Assembly: GCF_008763945.1 (NCBI RefSeq)
Contig: NZ_VTQH01000001.1
Span: forward strand, 643,441 to 707,440
From: Microbacterium testaceum StLB037
GTDB taxonomy: Bacteria; Actinomycetota; Actinomycetes; Actinomycetales; Microbacteriaceae
Length of the DNA: 64,000 bases
Direction of reading: 5' to 3'
The translations under genes were made by a program, and so were the position numbers. Each line of letters opens with the position of its first letter. Within the stretch, counting starts at the first letter, position 1. This document shows, in pieces, positions 25,945 to 34,866 of this stretch. The notes below the pieces were generated by a model. It saw nothing but the letters and a program-made list of their open reading frames with translations. It ran no database searches and was not told where the DNA came from.

Positions 25945-26577
25945 ATGCCTCCGATCGAGAACCTGCTGGCGTTCGTCGCTGCGGCCTTCGTGCTCATTGT
26001 GATCCCGGGCCCGGGGGTGCTGTTCGTGATCGGCCGGTCCATCGCGCTCGGCCGACGCGCGGGCCTGCTCAGCGTGCTCGGAAACTCGATCGGCAACATC
26101 CCCGCCATCCTCGCCACGGCCTTCGGCGTCGGCGCGCTCGTCGCTTCGTCGATCGTGGCGTTCACGGTGCTGAAGATCGTCGGGGCGGCCTACTTGGTGT
26201 GGCTGGGTATCCAAGCGATCCGCCACCGTCGCGATCACGTCGCCGGACCCGCGCCCGCGCCCACGTCGCGCTGGACGCTCCTGCGTCAGGGCTTCGTCGT
26301 CGGCGTCACGAACCCCAAGACGATCGCGTTCTTCGTCGCCGTGCTGCCCCAGTTCGTCGACCCGCACGCCGGGGCCGTGTGGCTGCAGCTTCTCGCGCTC
26401 GGCCTCATCTTCCAGGCGCTGGCCGTGCTGTGCGACTCGGTCTGGGCCATCGCCGCCGGCACTGCGCGCACGTGGTTCGCGGGTTCGCCGAAGCGTCTGT
26501 CCGCGCTGTCGGGAACCGGCGGCTTCATGATGATCGGCCTCGGCGGCGCGCTCGCGCTGACCGGCGCGAAGAGCTGA
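25945..26577 (+). CDS. LysE/RhtB-family amino acid exporter
   Basis: A 210-residue membrane protein with about six helices. The family motif is AFVLIVIPGPGVLFVIGRSI with GRRAGLLSVLGNSIG, and the later NPKTIAFFVAVLPQFVDP. ATG 25945 is chosen because the upstream in-frame residues are unlike the family; no strong ribosome site. Family members export amino acids or analogues; the substrate here is unknown. It stands alone between the nas operon and a convergent oxidoreductase. Confidence 0.9.
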   Translation: MPPIENLLAFVAAAFVLIVIPGPGVLFVIGRSIALGRRAGLLSVLGNSIGNIPAILATAFGVGALVASSIVAFTVLKIVGAAYLVWLGIQAIRHRRDHVAGPAPAPTSRWTLLRQGFVVGVTNPKTIAFFVAVLPQFVDPHAGAVWLQLLALGLIFQALAVLCDSVWAIAAGTARTWFAGSPKRLSALSGTGGFMMIGLGGALALTGAKS

Positions 26578-26719
26578 CGAGGCGCGCAAGCCCGAGGTCT
26601 CGGCCCTGGCGGCACGCGCGCGCGGGGTTCCGAGACGGCACCTGCCCTGACAACCCTGCGTCACGCTGCAACGGATTCGTCAGCGAGATGCAGTCTCGGC
26701 GCGAAGGAGCCGCCCCGAC

Positions 26720-28195
26720 TCAGCGCACGCCCAGGTCTGCGGATGCCGCGCCCTCGAGCCGCGTCCCGTCCGGCGCGTAGCGCGAGCCGTCGACGGGGCT
26801 GTCCCACGAGCGTTCCGCGTCGTTCCAGGTCAGCGGGGCCGGGGCGACCACCGCGCGCGTCTGCCCCTCGATCGTCGAGACGGCCGCGGTGCGCAGCCCC
26901 TGCCGCGACACGACACCCGCGCCCTCGGCGGGGCGCTTGACCGGCGCGGGAGCCGCCGCGGCGAACGCCCCCGCCGCCACGCCCACGCGCCGCCCCGCCT
27001 CGCCGATCCCCCGGCCGAGGTCGGCGGGAACCGTCATGCGCGTGCCGATCGTGCGCATCCACTGCGGTCGGTCGCCGCGCGAGACCCCGCGGATCTCGTC
27101 GCTCAACCGCATCGCCGCGGCGGGCGCGTTGGTCAGGCCCCACCCCGCGTAACCGGTGGCGAAACGAAGGCGCCCGAGGCCTCTCGGCATCCCTCCCACA
27201 AACGGCACGAGGTTGTGCGACTGGTAGTCCTGGCCCGACCAGCGGGCGAGCTCCGCGCCGACCGGGAGCGTGCGGCGGGCCCAGGCGGCGAGCCCCTCGG
27301 CGAGCGCGACCTCCGAGGGCGCCGAGCCGACCGGATGCCGTGCCCCGGTCACAAGCAGAACGCCGCGCCCGAACGACGACGGTGCCGCGACGACGCTGCG
27401 CCCGTCGGTGCCGACCTCGCTCCACATGCCGCCGGGGGCTTCGGCATCCCCCTCCATCTCGAACGCGATCGCCCACGAACGCAGCGCGCGGGTCTTGAGG
27501 TCGTACAGGCCGCGGCGCGTGATGGGCGTGCCGGTGGCGAGCACGACGGTGTCGCCGAAGATCGTGCCGTGGTCGGTGTCGACGCGGCCGGCGGGCAGGG
27601 CGCGCACATCGGTCACACGGACGCCCGTGTGCAGGGTGGCTCCGGCCGCGACGGCGGCTTCGGCGAGGGAGCGAGAGAATGCGACGGGGTCGAGGGCGAG
27701 CTGGTCGTCGAGGGCCAGGGCGCGCACGGGGGTGCGGCCGCCGAGGTCTGCGGGGGCGTCTTCGCGAACGGGGAGGCCCGCTTCGCGCGCGGCATCGCGG
27801 ACGGCGTCGAGAGCGGCATCGGTCGCGAGCCCCCGACCGAAGGTGAAGGCCGTGCGGCGATCGGCGGCGGCGCCGGCGCGCTCGGCGAGCCAGTCCAGAC
27901 CGGCGCGGTTCGACTCGACGTACACCTTCACGAGGCCGGCGGGGTGGTGCGCGCGCAGCGCCGCGAGGGTCGTCCCCTGCAGAAGGGATGCCATCCCCAC
28001 CGCCGCCCCGGTCGCCCCCTGCCCCACGTGCCCGGCGTCGACGATCGCGACATCGACTCCCGCCTCCGTGAGCAGGACGGCGGTCGACAAGCCGGTTATT
28101 CCGGCGCCGATGATCACGACATCGTGGCGGGCGTCGGGTTCGAACGGCGTCCCGTCGACGGGCGTCTGGTCACGGAGCCACAGGGAGGAGGTCAT
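26720..28195 (-). CDS. FAD-dependent oxidoreductase with a degenerate C-terminal Rieske domain
   Basis: A 491-residue protein; ATG 28195 with GGGAGGAGG upstream. The N-terminal DAO-type FAD fold has HDVVIIGAGITGLSTAVLLT, and ATGAAVGMASLLQGTTLAAL; GYAGWGLTNAPAAAMRLSDE is in the C-terminal part of the FAD domain. Relatives end in a Rieske [2Fe-2S] domain of pattern CTH...WNxxExSWDCPCHGSRF. Here the end reads APAPLTWNDAERSWDSPVDG followed by SRYAPDGTRLEG: both Cys and both His ligands are gone while the framework is kept. It can therefore not bind a Rieske cluster. Substrate unknown. Confidence 0.85.
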   Translation of the reverse strand: MTSSLWLRDQTPVDGTPFEPDARHDVVIIGAGITGLSTAVLLTEAGVDVAIVDAGHVGQGATGAAVGMASLLQGTTLAALRAHHPAGLVKVYVESNRAGLDWLAERAGAAADRRTAFTFGRGLATDAALDAVRDAAREAGLPVREDAPADLGGRTPVRALALDDQLALDPVAFSRSLAEAAVAAGATLHTGVRVTDVRALPAGRVDTDHGTIFGDTVVLATGTPITRRGLYDLKTRALRSWAIAFEMEGDAEAPGGMWSEVGTDGRSVVAAPSSFGRGVLLVTGARHPVGSAPSEVALAEGLAAWARRTLPVGAELARWSGQDYQSHNLVPFVGGMPRGLGRLRFATGYAGWGLTNAPAAAMRLSDEIRGVSRGDRPQWMRTIGTRMTVPADLGRGIGEAGRRVGVAAGAFAAAAPAPVKRPAEGAGVVSRQGLRTAAVSTIEGQTRAVVAPAPLTWNDAERSWDSPVDGSRYAPDGTRLEGAASADLGVR

Positions 28196-28265
28196 GCGTT
28201 CATCCCATCGCGGGCGCGGGGGTCCCGGCATCCGGTTGCCTCCGCCGCCGGAATCGTCTACCCCC

Positions 28266-28328
28266 GCGTGAGGGGTCGGGAACTGTCGCCCAGGGCCGCT
28301 CCCGGCGACATTTTCCGACCCTTCACGC
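28266..28328. promoter_or_regulatory. Nested double-stem element between divergent genes
   Basis: Outer arms at 28266-28279 and 28315-28328 pair over 14 positions with one G-T wobble (GCGTGAGGGGTCGG with CCGACCCTTCACGC). Inner arms TGTCGCC (28284-28290) and GGCGACA (28304-28310) pair perfectly, with a further GGG/CCC pair inside. It lies between the oxidoreductase and tetR promoters, 35 bases before the tetR start. It could be a double TetR operator or a structured repeat. Confidence 0.55.
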
Positions 28329-28362
28329 GAGTGACGGTGCCCCCCGTCGATAGGCTCAGGGC

Positions 28363-29031
28363 GTGACCGACAGCGCTGCGCCCTCGAGCCGAACGGCCGT
28401 CGTGTCCGCGGCGATCGACCTCTTCGTCGAGCACGGATACGATCAGACCTCGGTCGAGCAGATCGCGCAGGCCGCGGGGGTGTCGCGGTCGACGTTCTTC
28501 CGGCAGTTCGGCGGTAAAGAGGACGTCGTGTTCGCCGACCACGAGGTGCTGCTGACCGAGACGCGCGCGTACCTCGCGCAGCCGCACGATGATCCGTGGG
28601 CGGCGGTCAGCGAGGCGTGCATGCGGGTGTTCCGGCACTTCGCCGCCGACCCCGAGGTGGCGCGGCGCCGGTACGCGATCGTGCGGCAGGTTCCGGGGCT
28701 CCGGGATCGCGAGATCGTGACGGTCTTCCGATACGAGCGTCTGTTCGACGAGTACCTGCGCGAAGCGCTCCCCGGTCTCGACCCCCTGGACGCCGTGGGC
28801 TTCGCGGCCTCGGTCACAGCCGTGCACAACCACGTGCTGCGGCGGCTGATGCGGGGCGCGCGGGTGCCGGCATCCGTTCTCCGTCGTGCGCTCGACGACG
28901 TGCTGCGCCGGTACGGCGTGCACCCCGGCGGTGACGACGCGGCCGGCGACGACCTGATCGTCGCGGCGTTCCCGCGGCGCATGCCCGCCGCGGAGGTCAC
29001 GCGGCGCCTGCGCGGGGCGCTCGGCGACTGA
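28363..29031 (+). CDS. TetR-family transcriptional regulator
   Basis: A 222-residue regulator starting at GTG 28363. The N-terminal HTH reads AAIDLFVEHGYDQTSVEQIA followed by QAAGVSRSTFFRQFGGKEDV, the canonical TetR sequence. The C-terminal ligand domain is helical and not assignable. It is divergent from the oxidoreductase gene and preceded by the nested hairpin, so it may control that gene and itself. Confidence 0.93.
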   Translation: MTDSAAPSSRTAVVSAAIDLFVEHGYDQTSVEQIAQAAGVSRSTFFRQFGGKEDVVFADHEVLLTETRAYLAQPHDDPWAAVSEACMRVFRHFAADPEVARRRYAIVRQVPGLRDREIVTVFRYERLFDEYLREALPGLDPLDAVGFAASVTAVHNHVLRRLMRGARVPASVLRRALDDVLRRYGVHPGGDDAAGDDLIVAAFPRRMPAAEVTRRLRGALGD

Positions 29032-29179
29032 GCTCCGGCGCGCGGCCGCACCGCCTGTGGATCGAGTGTCCAAGACACCCGGACGCCCCGGAGAATCGTC
29101 CGCATGTTCGGGACACTCATCGCGTGTGACCTGCCAGAACGCGTGACACTGAGTCCCAGAATGAGCGATACTGGGACCC
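29032..29179. repeat. Intergenic with inverted repeat and a 23-bp word shared with 57.8 kb
   Basis: GAGTGTCC (29064-29071) and GGACACTC (29111-29118) form an inverted repeat. The surrounding 23 bases 29062-29084 match 57826-57848 at 21 positions, also in an intergenic place. No gene is seen in the interval. Confidence 0.45.
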
Positions 29180-30421
29180 ATGACCATCGACGCCGATGCC
29201 CGCACGCTCCCCGGAGAGCGCGTCGCCCACTACGACCTGCTGGGCCGCCGCGACACCGACTACTACGCGGTGTTCGCCGACATCCCCGACGCCGACCGCG
29301 CGATCTGGGACACCGCCAAGGCCTTCGCCGACGAGGTCGGCACCCGCATGCAGGGCGAGTGGGATGCCGCGAGCTACCCGATCGACCTGGTGAAGCGCAT
29401 GGGCGAGCTCGAGCTGTTCACCGATGGCATCGAGCACGACGAGCTCCCGTACACCTCGCCCCTGGCCGCGGGCCTGGTCAACATGGAGGTTTCTCGCCAC
29501 GACGGCTCCCTCGCCACGGCCCTCGCCGTGCAGGGCGGGCTCGCGCTGCGGACGCTGGCGTTCTACGGCTCGCCCGAGCAGCAGCAGCGTTGGCTGAAGC
29601 CCCTCGCCGACGGCACCGTGCTCGGCGCCTTCGCGCTGACCGAGCCCGACCACGGTTCCGACTCCGTCTCTCTCGAGACCACCGCGACGCGCACCGACGA
29701 CGGCTGGTCGCTCAGCGGCACGAAGAAGTGGATCGGCAACGGCGCCTCCGGCGGCATCACCTTCGTGTGGGCTCGCGTCGAGGACGAGGGCGCCGACGAT
29801 CACGGGAACGTCCGCTGCTTCCTCGTCGAGCAGGACACCCCGGGTTACACGGGCACCGTCATCACCGGGAAGGTGTCGCTCCGCGGCATCCATCAGGCCC
29901 ATATCGCGATGGACGACGTGCGTCCTCCCGCGGATGCCGTGCTGCCCGGCACCCATACCTTCAAGGACGCATCGGTCGTGCTGTTCGCCACCCGCTCGGG
30001 CGTCGCGTGGTCGGCGCTCGGCCACGCGACCGCCTGCTACGAGATCGCGCGGACATATGCCACCGAGCGCATGCAGTTCGGAAGGCCCCTCGCGAAGTTC
30101 CAGATGGTGCAGGAGCGTCTCGCGCAGATGCTCGACGAACTGACCGCGATGCAGCTGTACTGCCGCCGCCTCGCCGATCTCGAGTCGTCGGGCGGCCTGC
30201 GCCCCACCCAGGCGTCGCTGGCGAAGTACCACAACACCCGCGCCGCGCGCCGGGTCGCCGCGATCGCCCGCGATCTGCTCGGCGGCAACGGCATCCTGCT
30301 CGAGAACGGCGTCATGCAGCACATGGCCGACATCGAGGCGATCCACACATACGAGGGCACCGAGAGCGTCCAGGCACTCCTGCTCGGTCGCGACATCACG
30401 GGCATGAGCGCGTTCGTCTGA
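29180..30421 (+). CDS. Acyl-CoA dehydrogenase (glutaryl-CoA dehydrogenase-like)
   Basis: A 413-residue flavoenzyme oxidising an acyl-CoA. Visible are FALTEPDHGSDSVSLETTAT (FAD contact), SGTKKWIGNGASGGITFVWA, YATERMQFGRPLAKFQMVQE and the C-terminal HTYEGTESVQALLLGRDITG, in which Glu of TYEGT is the catalytic base placed as in glutaryl-CoA and related dehydrogenases. The GTRMQGEWDAASYP region resembles GcdH proteins. It stands alone; no CoA-transferase or ETF genes are near. Confidence 0.9.
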   Translation: MTIDADARTLPGERVAHYDLLGRRDTDYYAVFADIPDADRAIWDTAKAFADEVGTRMQGEWDAASYPIDLVKRMGELELFTDGIEHDELPYTSPLAAGLVNMEVSRHDGSLATALAVQGGLALRTLAFYGSPEQQQRWLKPLADGTVLGAFALTEPDHGSDSVSLETTATRTDDGWSLSGTKKWIGNGASGGITFVWARVEDEGADDHGNVRCFLVEQDTPGYTGTVITGKVSLRGIHQAHIAMDDVRPPADAVLPGTHTFKDASVVLFATRSGVAWSALGHATACYEIARTYATERMQFGRPLAKFQMVQERLAQMLDELTAMQLYCRRLADLESSGGLRPTQASLAKYHNTRAARRVAAIARDLLGGNGILLENGVMQHMADIEAIHTYEGTESVQALLLGRDITGMSAFV

Positions 30422-30568
30422 TCCCGGATGCCGGGCTCCCGGCGCACCGGCCATCTCACGGTCGGAGCCCGCGGAACGACGGGGTTTCCGGCATCCCCCG
30501 CCCTATCCGGCGGCGCTGCGACGCGCAACCTCCGCGGCCATGTCGGAGGCCCCCGCTACCGTGTGAGC

Positions 30569-31747
30569 ATGGGCCTGTTCTCTCGTCACCCCGCGCCGCG
30601 CGACGCCGTCAACTCGGTCGCCCAGGCGGTCCAGACCCCGCCGAAGAGCCTGTGGGCCGATGGCTTCGGGCGGCTCGCCGTGCGCGCCGTGCAGATCATC
30701 GTCGTGGTGCTGCTGGTCGCGGGTCTCATCTGGGGCATCCGGCAGGTGACCCTCGTCATCATTCCGCTCATCCTGGCGCTCATCTTCGCCTCGGCCTTCG
30801 GCCCGGTGACCATGTGGATGCGGCGCAAGGGCGTGCCCGCGGTGATCGCGACGTTGCTGACGCTGTTGGCCGTCGTCGTGGTGCTGACCGCCCTGGGCTG
30901 GCTCGTCGTCAACGCCGTGATCAACCAGTGGCCCACGCTCAGCTCTCAGGCCGTCGAGGGCTTCCAACAGGCCCAGGACTGGTACCACACGCTGCCCTTC
31001 GCCATCTCGCAGGACCAGGTGAATCAGGCCGTCCAGGGCATCCAGGGCTTCCTGACCAGCTCCGACTTCGGCACGAGCGCCCTCGCCGGCGTCAGCGCCG
31101 TGGCTTCGTTCGCGACGGGCTTCGTGTTGATGGTCGTCATCCTGTTCTTCTTCCTCAAAGACGGACCCCGCATGTGGGAGTTCGTCCTGCGCCCCTTCCA
31201 CGGCGGCGACTACGACCGGGCGCGCCGCATCGGCGACAAGACGGTGACCGTCCTCGGCTCGTACGTCCGCGGCACCGCCTCCGTCGCGGCCGTCGACGCG
31301 ATCGGCATCTACATCGGTCTGCTGATCCTGCAGGTGCCCCTGGCCCTGCCGCTCGCCGTCCTCGTCTTCCTGCTCGCGTTCATCCCGATCGTGGGTGCCG
31401 TCACCGCCGGCATCCTGGCCGCGCTGGTGGCGCTCGTGACCAACGGATGGGTCGTCGCCCTGATCGTCGTCGGCGTCGTCGTGCTCGTGAACCAGCTCGA
31501 GGGCAACTTGCTGCAGCCCGTCCTTATGGGGCGCACGATGAAGCTGCACTCGTTCGTCGTGCTGGTGGTGCTGGCCGGCGGTACCGCGATCGGCGGCATC
31601 CTGGGCACCCTCCTCGCCGTCCCGCTGACAGCGGTGGTGTGGGGCATCATCAGCGTCTGGAACGGCGACGACAAGCCCGCCGAGTGGGCGCGCCGCAAGA
31701 AGCGCCGCAACCCCGTGCCGCTGGCCGGGGGCGAGAGCAAGGACTGA
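30569..31747 (+). CDS. AI-2E-family transporter (PerM-like)
   Basis: A 392-residue membrane protein from ATG 30569. It has about seven to eight helices arranged as in the AI-2E exporter family: paired N-terminal helices (AVQIIVVVLLVAGLIWGIRQ), a soluble middle segment (VNQAVQGIQGFLTSSDFGTS), and the hallmark C-terminal region LAFIPIVGAVTAGILAALVA with VVVLVNQLEGNLLQPVLMG and AGGTAIGGILGTLLAVPLTA. The role in most bacteria is unclear (quorum signal export or ion exchange). LigC follows four bases downstream, so the two are probably cotranscribed. The 147-bp gap before it holds an inverted GGATGCC pair (30426-30432 and 30490-30496). Confidence 0.9.
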   Translation: MGLFSRHPAPRDAVNSVAQAVQTPPKSLWADGFGRLAVRAVQIIVVVLLVAGLIWGIRQVTLVIIPLILALIFASAFGPVTMWMRRKGVPAVIATLLTLLAVVVVLTALGWLVVNAVINQWPTLSSQAVEGFQQAQDWYHTLPFAISQDQVNQAVQGIQGFLTSSDFGTSALAGVSAVASFATGFVLMVVILFFFLKDGPRMWEFVLRPFHGGDYDRARRIGDKTVTVLGSYVRGTASVAAVDAIGIYIGLLILQVPLALPLAVLVFLLAFIPIVGAVTAGILAALVALVTNGWVVALIVVGVVVLVNQLEGNLLQPVLMGRTMKLHSFVVLVVLAGGTAIGGILGTLLAVPLTAVVWGIISVWNGDDKPAEWARRKKRRNPVPLAGGESKD

Positions 31748-31751
31748 TCCC

Positions 31752-32795
31752 GTGGGCTACGACATCCCCGCACCGATGCTGGCGAAGTCGGTGCCTCAGG
31801 TTCCCGAGCACGCCAAGGTCGAGGGCGGGTTCAGCTACGAGCCCAAGTGGGACGGCTTCCGCGCCCTGGTGTCGTGGGACGGCACCGACGTCGAGATCGG
31901 CAGCCGGGGCGCGAAGCCGTTGACCCGGTACTTCCCGGAGCTGGTCGCGGCATTCGCCGAGATCCTGCCTGAGCCGTGCCTCATCGACGGTGAGGTGGTC
32001 GTCGCGCGCGGAGAGCCCGGCGACCAGCGCCTCGATTGGGAAGCCCTGTCGCAGCGTATCCACCCCGCGGCGTCTCGCGTGAACATGCTCGCGGGAGAGA
32101 CGCCGGCGATGTTCATCGCCTTCGACCTGCTCGCCCGCGGCGACCGCGACCTGCAGAACGAGCCGTTCTCCGAGCGGCGCACGCAACTCGAAGACCTGCT
32201 GGGCGATGTTCCCCACCCCGTGCACGTCACGCGGACGACGGACGACCCCGATCTCGCACGCCGGTGGCTCGCGGAGTTCGAGGGCGCGGGCCTCGACGGC
32301 GTGATCGCCAAGCCCCTCGCCCAGCCCTACGCGCCGAACAAGCGCACGATGTTCAAGATCAAGCACGCCCGCACCGCCGACGTGGTCGCTCTCGGCTACC
32401 GCATCCACAAGTCGGGCGAGGGCGTGGGTTCGCTGCTCGTCGGCCTTTACGACGACGAGGGCCGCCTTCACGGCGTCGGCGGCGTCTCGGCGTGGACCGA
32501 CAAGAAGCGGCGCGAGCTCATCGACGAACTCGCCCCGTTGGTGGAACGCGACGCCGACGGCGAGGCCGTCGTCGGCGAGACCGACCGCTCGCGCTTCTCG
32601 GCGTCGAAGGACGTATCGTTCGTGCGCCTGCGCCCCGAGCTCGTGCTCGAGGTGCGCTACGACCAGCTCGAGGGCATGCGCTTCCGCCACGCCGTGCAGT
32701 TCGATCGCTGGCGCCCCGACCGCGACGCCCGCTCCTGCACCTTCGCGCAGCTCGAGACGGTGTCGTCGTACGACCTGGGCGACGTCCTGGACTGA
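31752..32795 (+). CDS. ligC: ATP-dependent DNA ligase, LigC type
   Basis: A 347-residue enzyme sealing nicks with ATP. The adenylated lysine is Lys32 in SYEPKWDGFRAL (KxDG motif). Other nucleotidyltransferase motifs are PCLIDGEVVVA (motif III), GLDGVIAKPLAQPYAPNKRT (motif IV) and FKIKHARTADVV (motif V). It lacks polymerase and nuclease domains; the length fits LigC. LigC-type ligases act in base excision repair and alternative end joining, often with a PrimPol-type partner. Two such polymerase genes occur elsewhere in the window (35.8 and 58.0 kb). GTG start at 31752. Confidence 0.93.
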   Translation: MGYDIPAPMLAKSVPQVPEHAKVEGGFSYEPKWDGFRALVSWDGTDVEIGSRGAKPLTRYFPELVAAFAEILPEPCLIDGEVVVARGEPGDQRLDWEALSQRIHPAASRVNMLAGETPAMFIAFDLLARGDRDLQNEPFSERRTQLEDLLGDVPHPVHVTRTTDDPDLARRWLAEFEGAGLDGVIAKPLAQPYAPNKRTMFKIKHARTADVVALGYRIHKSGEGVGSLLVGLYDDEGRLHGVGGVSAWTDKKRRELIDELAPLVERDADGEAVVGETDRSRFSASKDVSFVRLRPELVLEVRYDQLEGMRFRHAVQFDRWRPDRDARSCTFAQLETVSSYDLGDVLD

Positions 32796-33533
32796 CTCTG
32801 GCGGTAGGCCGGGGGCATGGCATCCGCCCCCGCTCGTGGTCGGCGCGCCCGCGGATCCGCTCGCGCCGCCGCCCGCAACGAGAACAGGGGATGCCACGGG
32901 AACAGGCCGAAATCCGCGCAAACCCCCTGTCCTCAGCGCACTCCCCTGTCCCGGTGACGCGCCGATCCCGAGCAACCCCGCCCCGCGCCCACCCGACGCG
33001 GCTCCGCGCCCCGTCCGGCGCCGCGCCGCGCCGCCACCCGCCACCCGCCACCCGCCACCCGCCACCCGCCACGAGAACAGGGGATGCCACGAGAACAGGC
33101 CGAAACCCGCGCAAACCCCCTGTCCTCAGCGCACTCCCCTGTCCCGGTGACGCGCCGATCCCGAGCAACCCCGCCCCGCGCCCACCCGACGCGGCTCCGC
33201 GCCCCGTCCGGCGCCGCGCCGCGCCGCCACCCGCCACGAGAACAGGGGATACCACGAGAACAGGCCCAAACCCGCGAAAACCCCCTGTCCTCAGCGCACT
33301 CCCCTGTCCCGGTGACGCGCCGACCCCGAGCAACCCCGCCCCGCGCCCACCCGACGCAGCTCCGCGCCCCGTCCGGCGCCGCGCCGCGCCGCCACCCGCC
33401 ACCCGCCACCCGCCACCCGCAACGAGAACAGGGGATGCCACGGGAACAGGCCGAAACCCGCGCAAACCCCCTGTCCCCGGCGCACTCCCCTGTCCTGGTG
33501 ACACCGGCCCCGAGGCGTCCGAGCCCCGGGCCC
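32796..33533. repeat. Tandem array of four 165-193-bp units with variable heptamer tracts
   Basis: No gene is credible in this 738-bp stretch. A unit beginning GAGAACAGGGGAT recurs at 32880, 33073, 33238 and 33424 (spacings 193, 165 and 186). Each holds ACAGGGG followed by inverted copies CCCCTGT (for example 32884-32890 against 32924-32930 and 32943-32949), then a shared GC-rich body. The length differences come from different numbers of a 7-bp CCACCCG-type tract between units. Long reading frames here are artefacts of the GC-rich repeat. The last unit is truncated just before the MFS gene's 3' end. Confidence 0.85.
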
Positions 33534-34811
33534 TCAGCGGCGCGACGCGGCCTCCGCCCGCCGGGCGATCACGACGACACCCCCGGCCGCCACGGCGAAC
33601 ATCGCAGCCAGGATCGCCCACCCAGCCCCGCCCAGGTCGATCGCTGTCAGCGTCACCACGGCGGGCGCGATCATCGACCCCACCGCGTATCCCGTGCCGT
33701 AGACGCCCTGGTAGCTACCCATGCGCTCCTGAGGAGCGAGGTCGAAGCTCAGGTTCCAGCCCGCCGCGCTCGAGGTGATCTCGGCGAGCGAGTGCACGAC
33801 GGCCGCGGCCAGCAGCACGAGGATCACCAGCGTCACCGGCCCCCACCCCTCGCCTTCGACCCATCCGGCTCCCGCCCACAGCGCGCACGCGGCGACCATG
33901 AGCCACCCCGCCCGTGTCATCGCGCGTCCTGCGCCGGCGAAGGTTCCGGTTCCGCGGCTCATGCGCACCTGCAACAGCACGACGACGATCGTGTTGACCA
34001 GCAGCAGCGGGCTCACCACGACGTCGGGCGCGATCGTGTGCGCGACGACCCACAGCGGCACGGCGATCTCGAAGACCCCGAATTGGATGCCGAATACCCC
34101 CATGAGTGCGGTCAACCACAGGAAGCGCGGGTCGCGGTACGGACTCCGCGGGTTCGTCGTCGCTGTGGTCGACGAGGATTCGGCATCCGGAGTCTGCCGC
34201 TGGACATCGACGCGGTGCGGGTCCAGTCCCGCCACGAGGAAGGCCACGACGAGGAAGAGCGCGCCGGCGATCGTCATCGTGAGCTGGAACGCGAAGGCCG
34301 TGCCGAGGGCGAGGGGGATGGCGGCGAGCGCCGTGCCGACCCCGATGCCGATGTTGGTCACCGTGCGCATCGTGGCGCGGATGCGGACGCGATCCCGGCC
34401 GAGGAAAGCGCGCCCCACGGCCGCGGAGCGAACGCTCTGGCCACCGCGCTGGGCCAACAGCACGAGAGAGGCGACGACGACCAGCGTCGGGAGGTCGCGC
34501 ACGAAGAGGTATCCCATCAGCCCCACGCTCTGCACGAGGTGCAGGACGACGAGCATGCGCCGCGCGCTGAGGCGGTCGGAGAGGTGCCCGAAGGTGAGGG
34601 AGCTCGCGACACCGACCGCGCCGGCGATCGTGAGTCCGATGCCGACCGTGACCGGCTCGAGGCCCACGATGAGAGTGAGGTAGAGCGTGGTCAGGGTGAA
34701 GAACGCGCCGCGCGCGAGGGTGTCGACCAGGGTGATGGTGAGCAGGCGACGCAGGGTCGTGTCGGTCTGCATGAGGGTTTTCAGGGGGACGGTCGGGGTC
34801 GTGCTGGTCAC
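33534..34811 (-). CDS. Major facilitator superfamily transporter
   Basis: A 425-residue protein with 12 membrane segments. GTG at 34811 is preferred as start because ATGGAGCC precedes it; ATG 34772 is an alternative. The MFS loop 2-3 motif is FGHLSDRLSARRMLVVLHLV. A soluble central loop of about 35 residues (QTPDAESSSTTATTNPRSP) separates the halves. It is of the drug:H+ antiporter type by general pattern, substrate unknown. It diverges from the HTH regulator at 34867, which may control it. Confidence 0.88.
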   Translation of the reverse strand: MTSTTPTVPLKTLMQTDTTLRRLLTITLVDTLARGAFFTLTTLYLTLIVGLEPVTVGIGLTIAGAVGVASSLTFGHLSDRLSARRMLVVLHLVQSVGLMGYLFVRDLPTLVVVASLVLLAQRGGQSVRSAAVGRAFLGRDRVRIRATMRTVTNIGIGVGTALAAIPLALGTAFAFQLTMTIAGALFLVVAFLVAGLDPHRVDVQRQTPDAESSSTTATTNPRSPYRDPRFLWLTALMGVFGIQFGVFEIAVPLWVVAHTIAPDVVVSPLLLVNTIVVVLLQVRMSRGTGTFAGAGRAMTRAGWLMVAACALWAGAGWVEGEGWGPVTLVILVLLAAAVVHSLAEITSSAAGWNLSFDLAPQERMGSYQGVYGTGYAVGSMIAPAVVTLTAIDLGGAGWAILAAMFAVAAGGVVVIARRAEAASRR

Positions 34812-34866
34812 GGCTCCATTCGACCCGGGCGCTCGGCGCGGTTCAACGGATGTAGCGTGGGGCTTC

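Noticed and set aside
29104..31923. A 939-codon open frame on the plus strand
   Set aside because: Arg/His-rich shadow of the acyl-CoA dehydrogenase and AI-2E genes, which are in another frame with clear motifs.
32877..33500. CRISPR array
   Set aside because: The repeat units are 165-193 bp and directly abutting, without unique spacers, and there are no cas genes.
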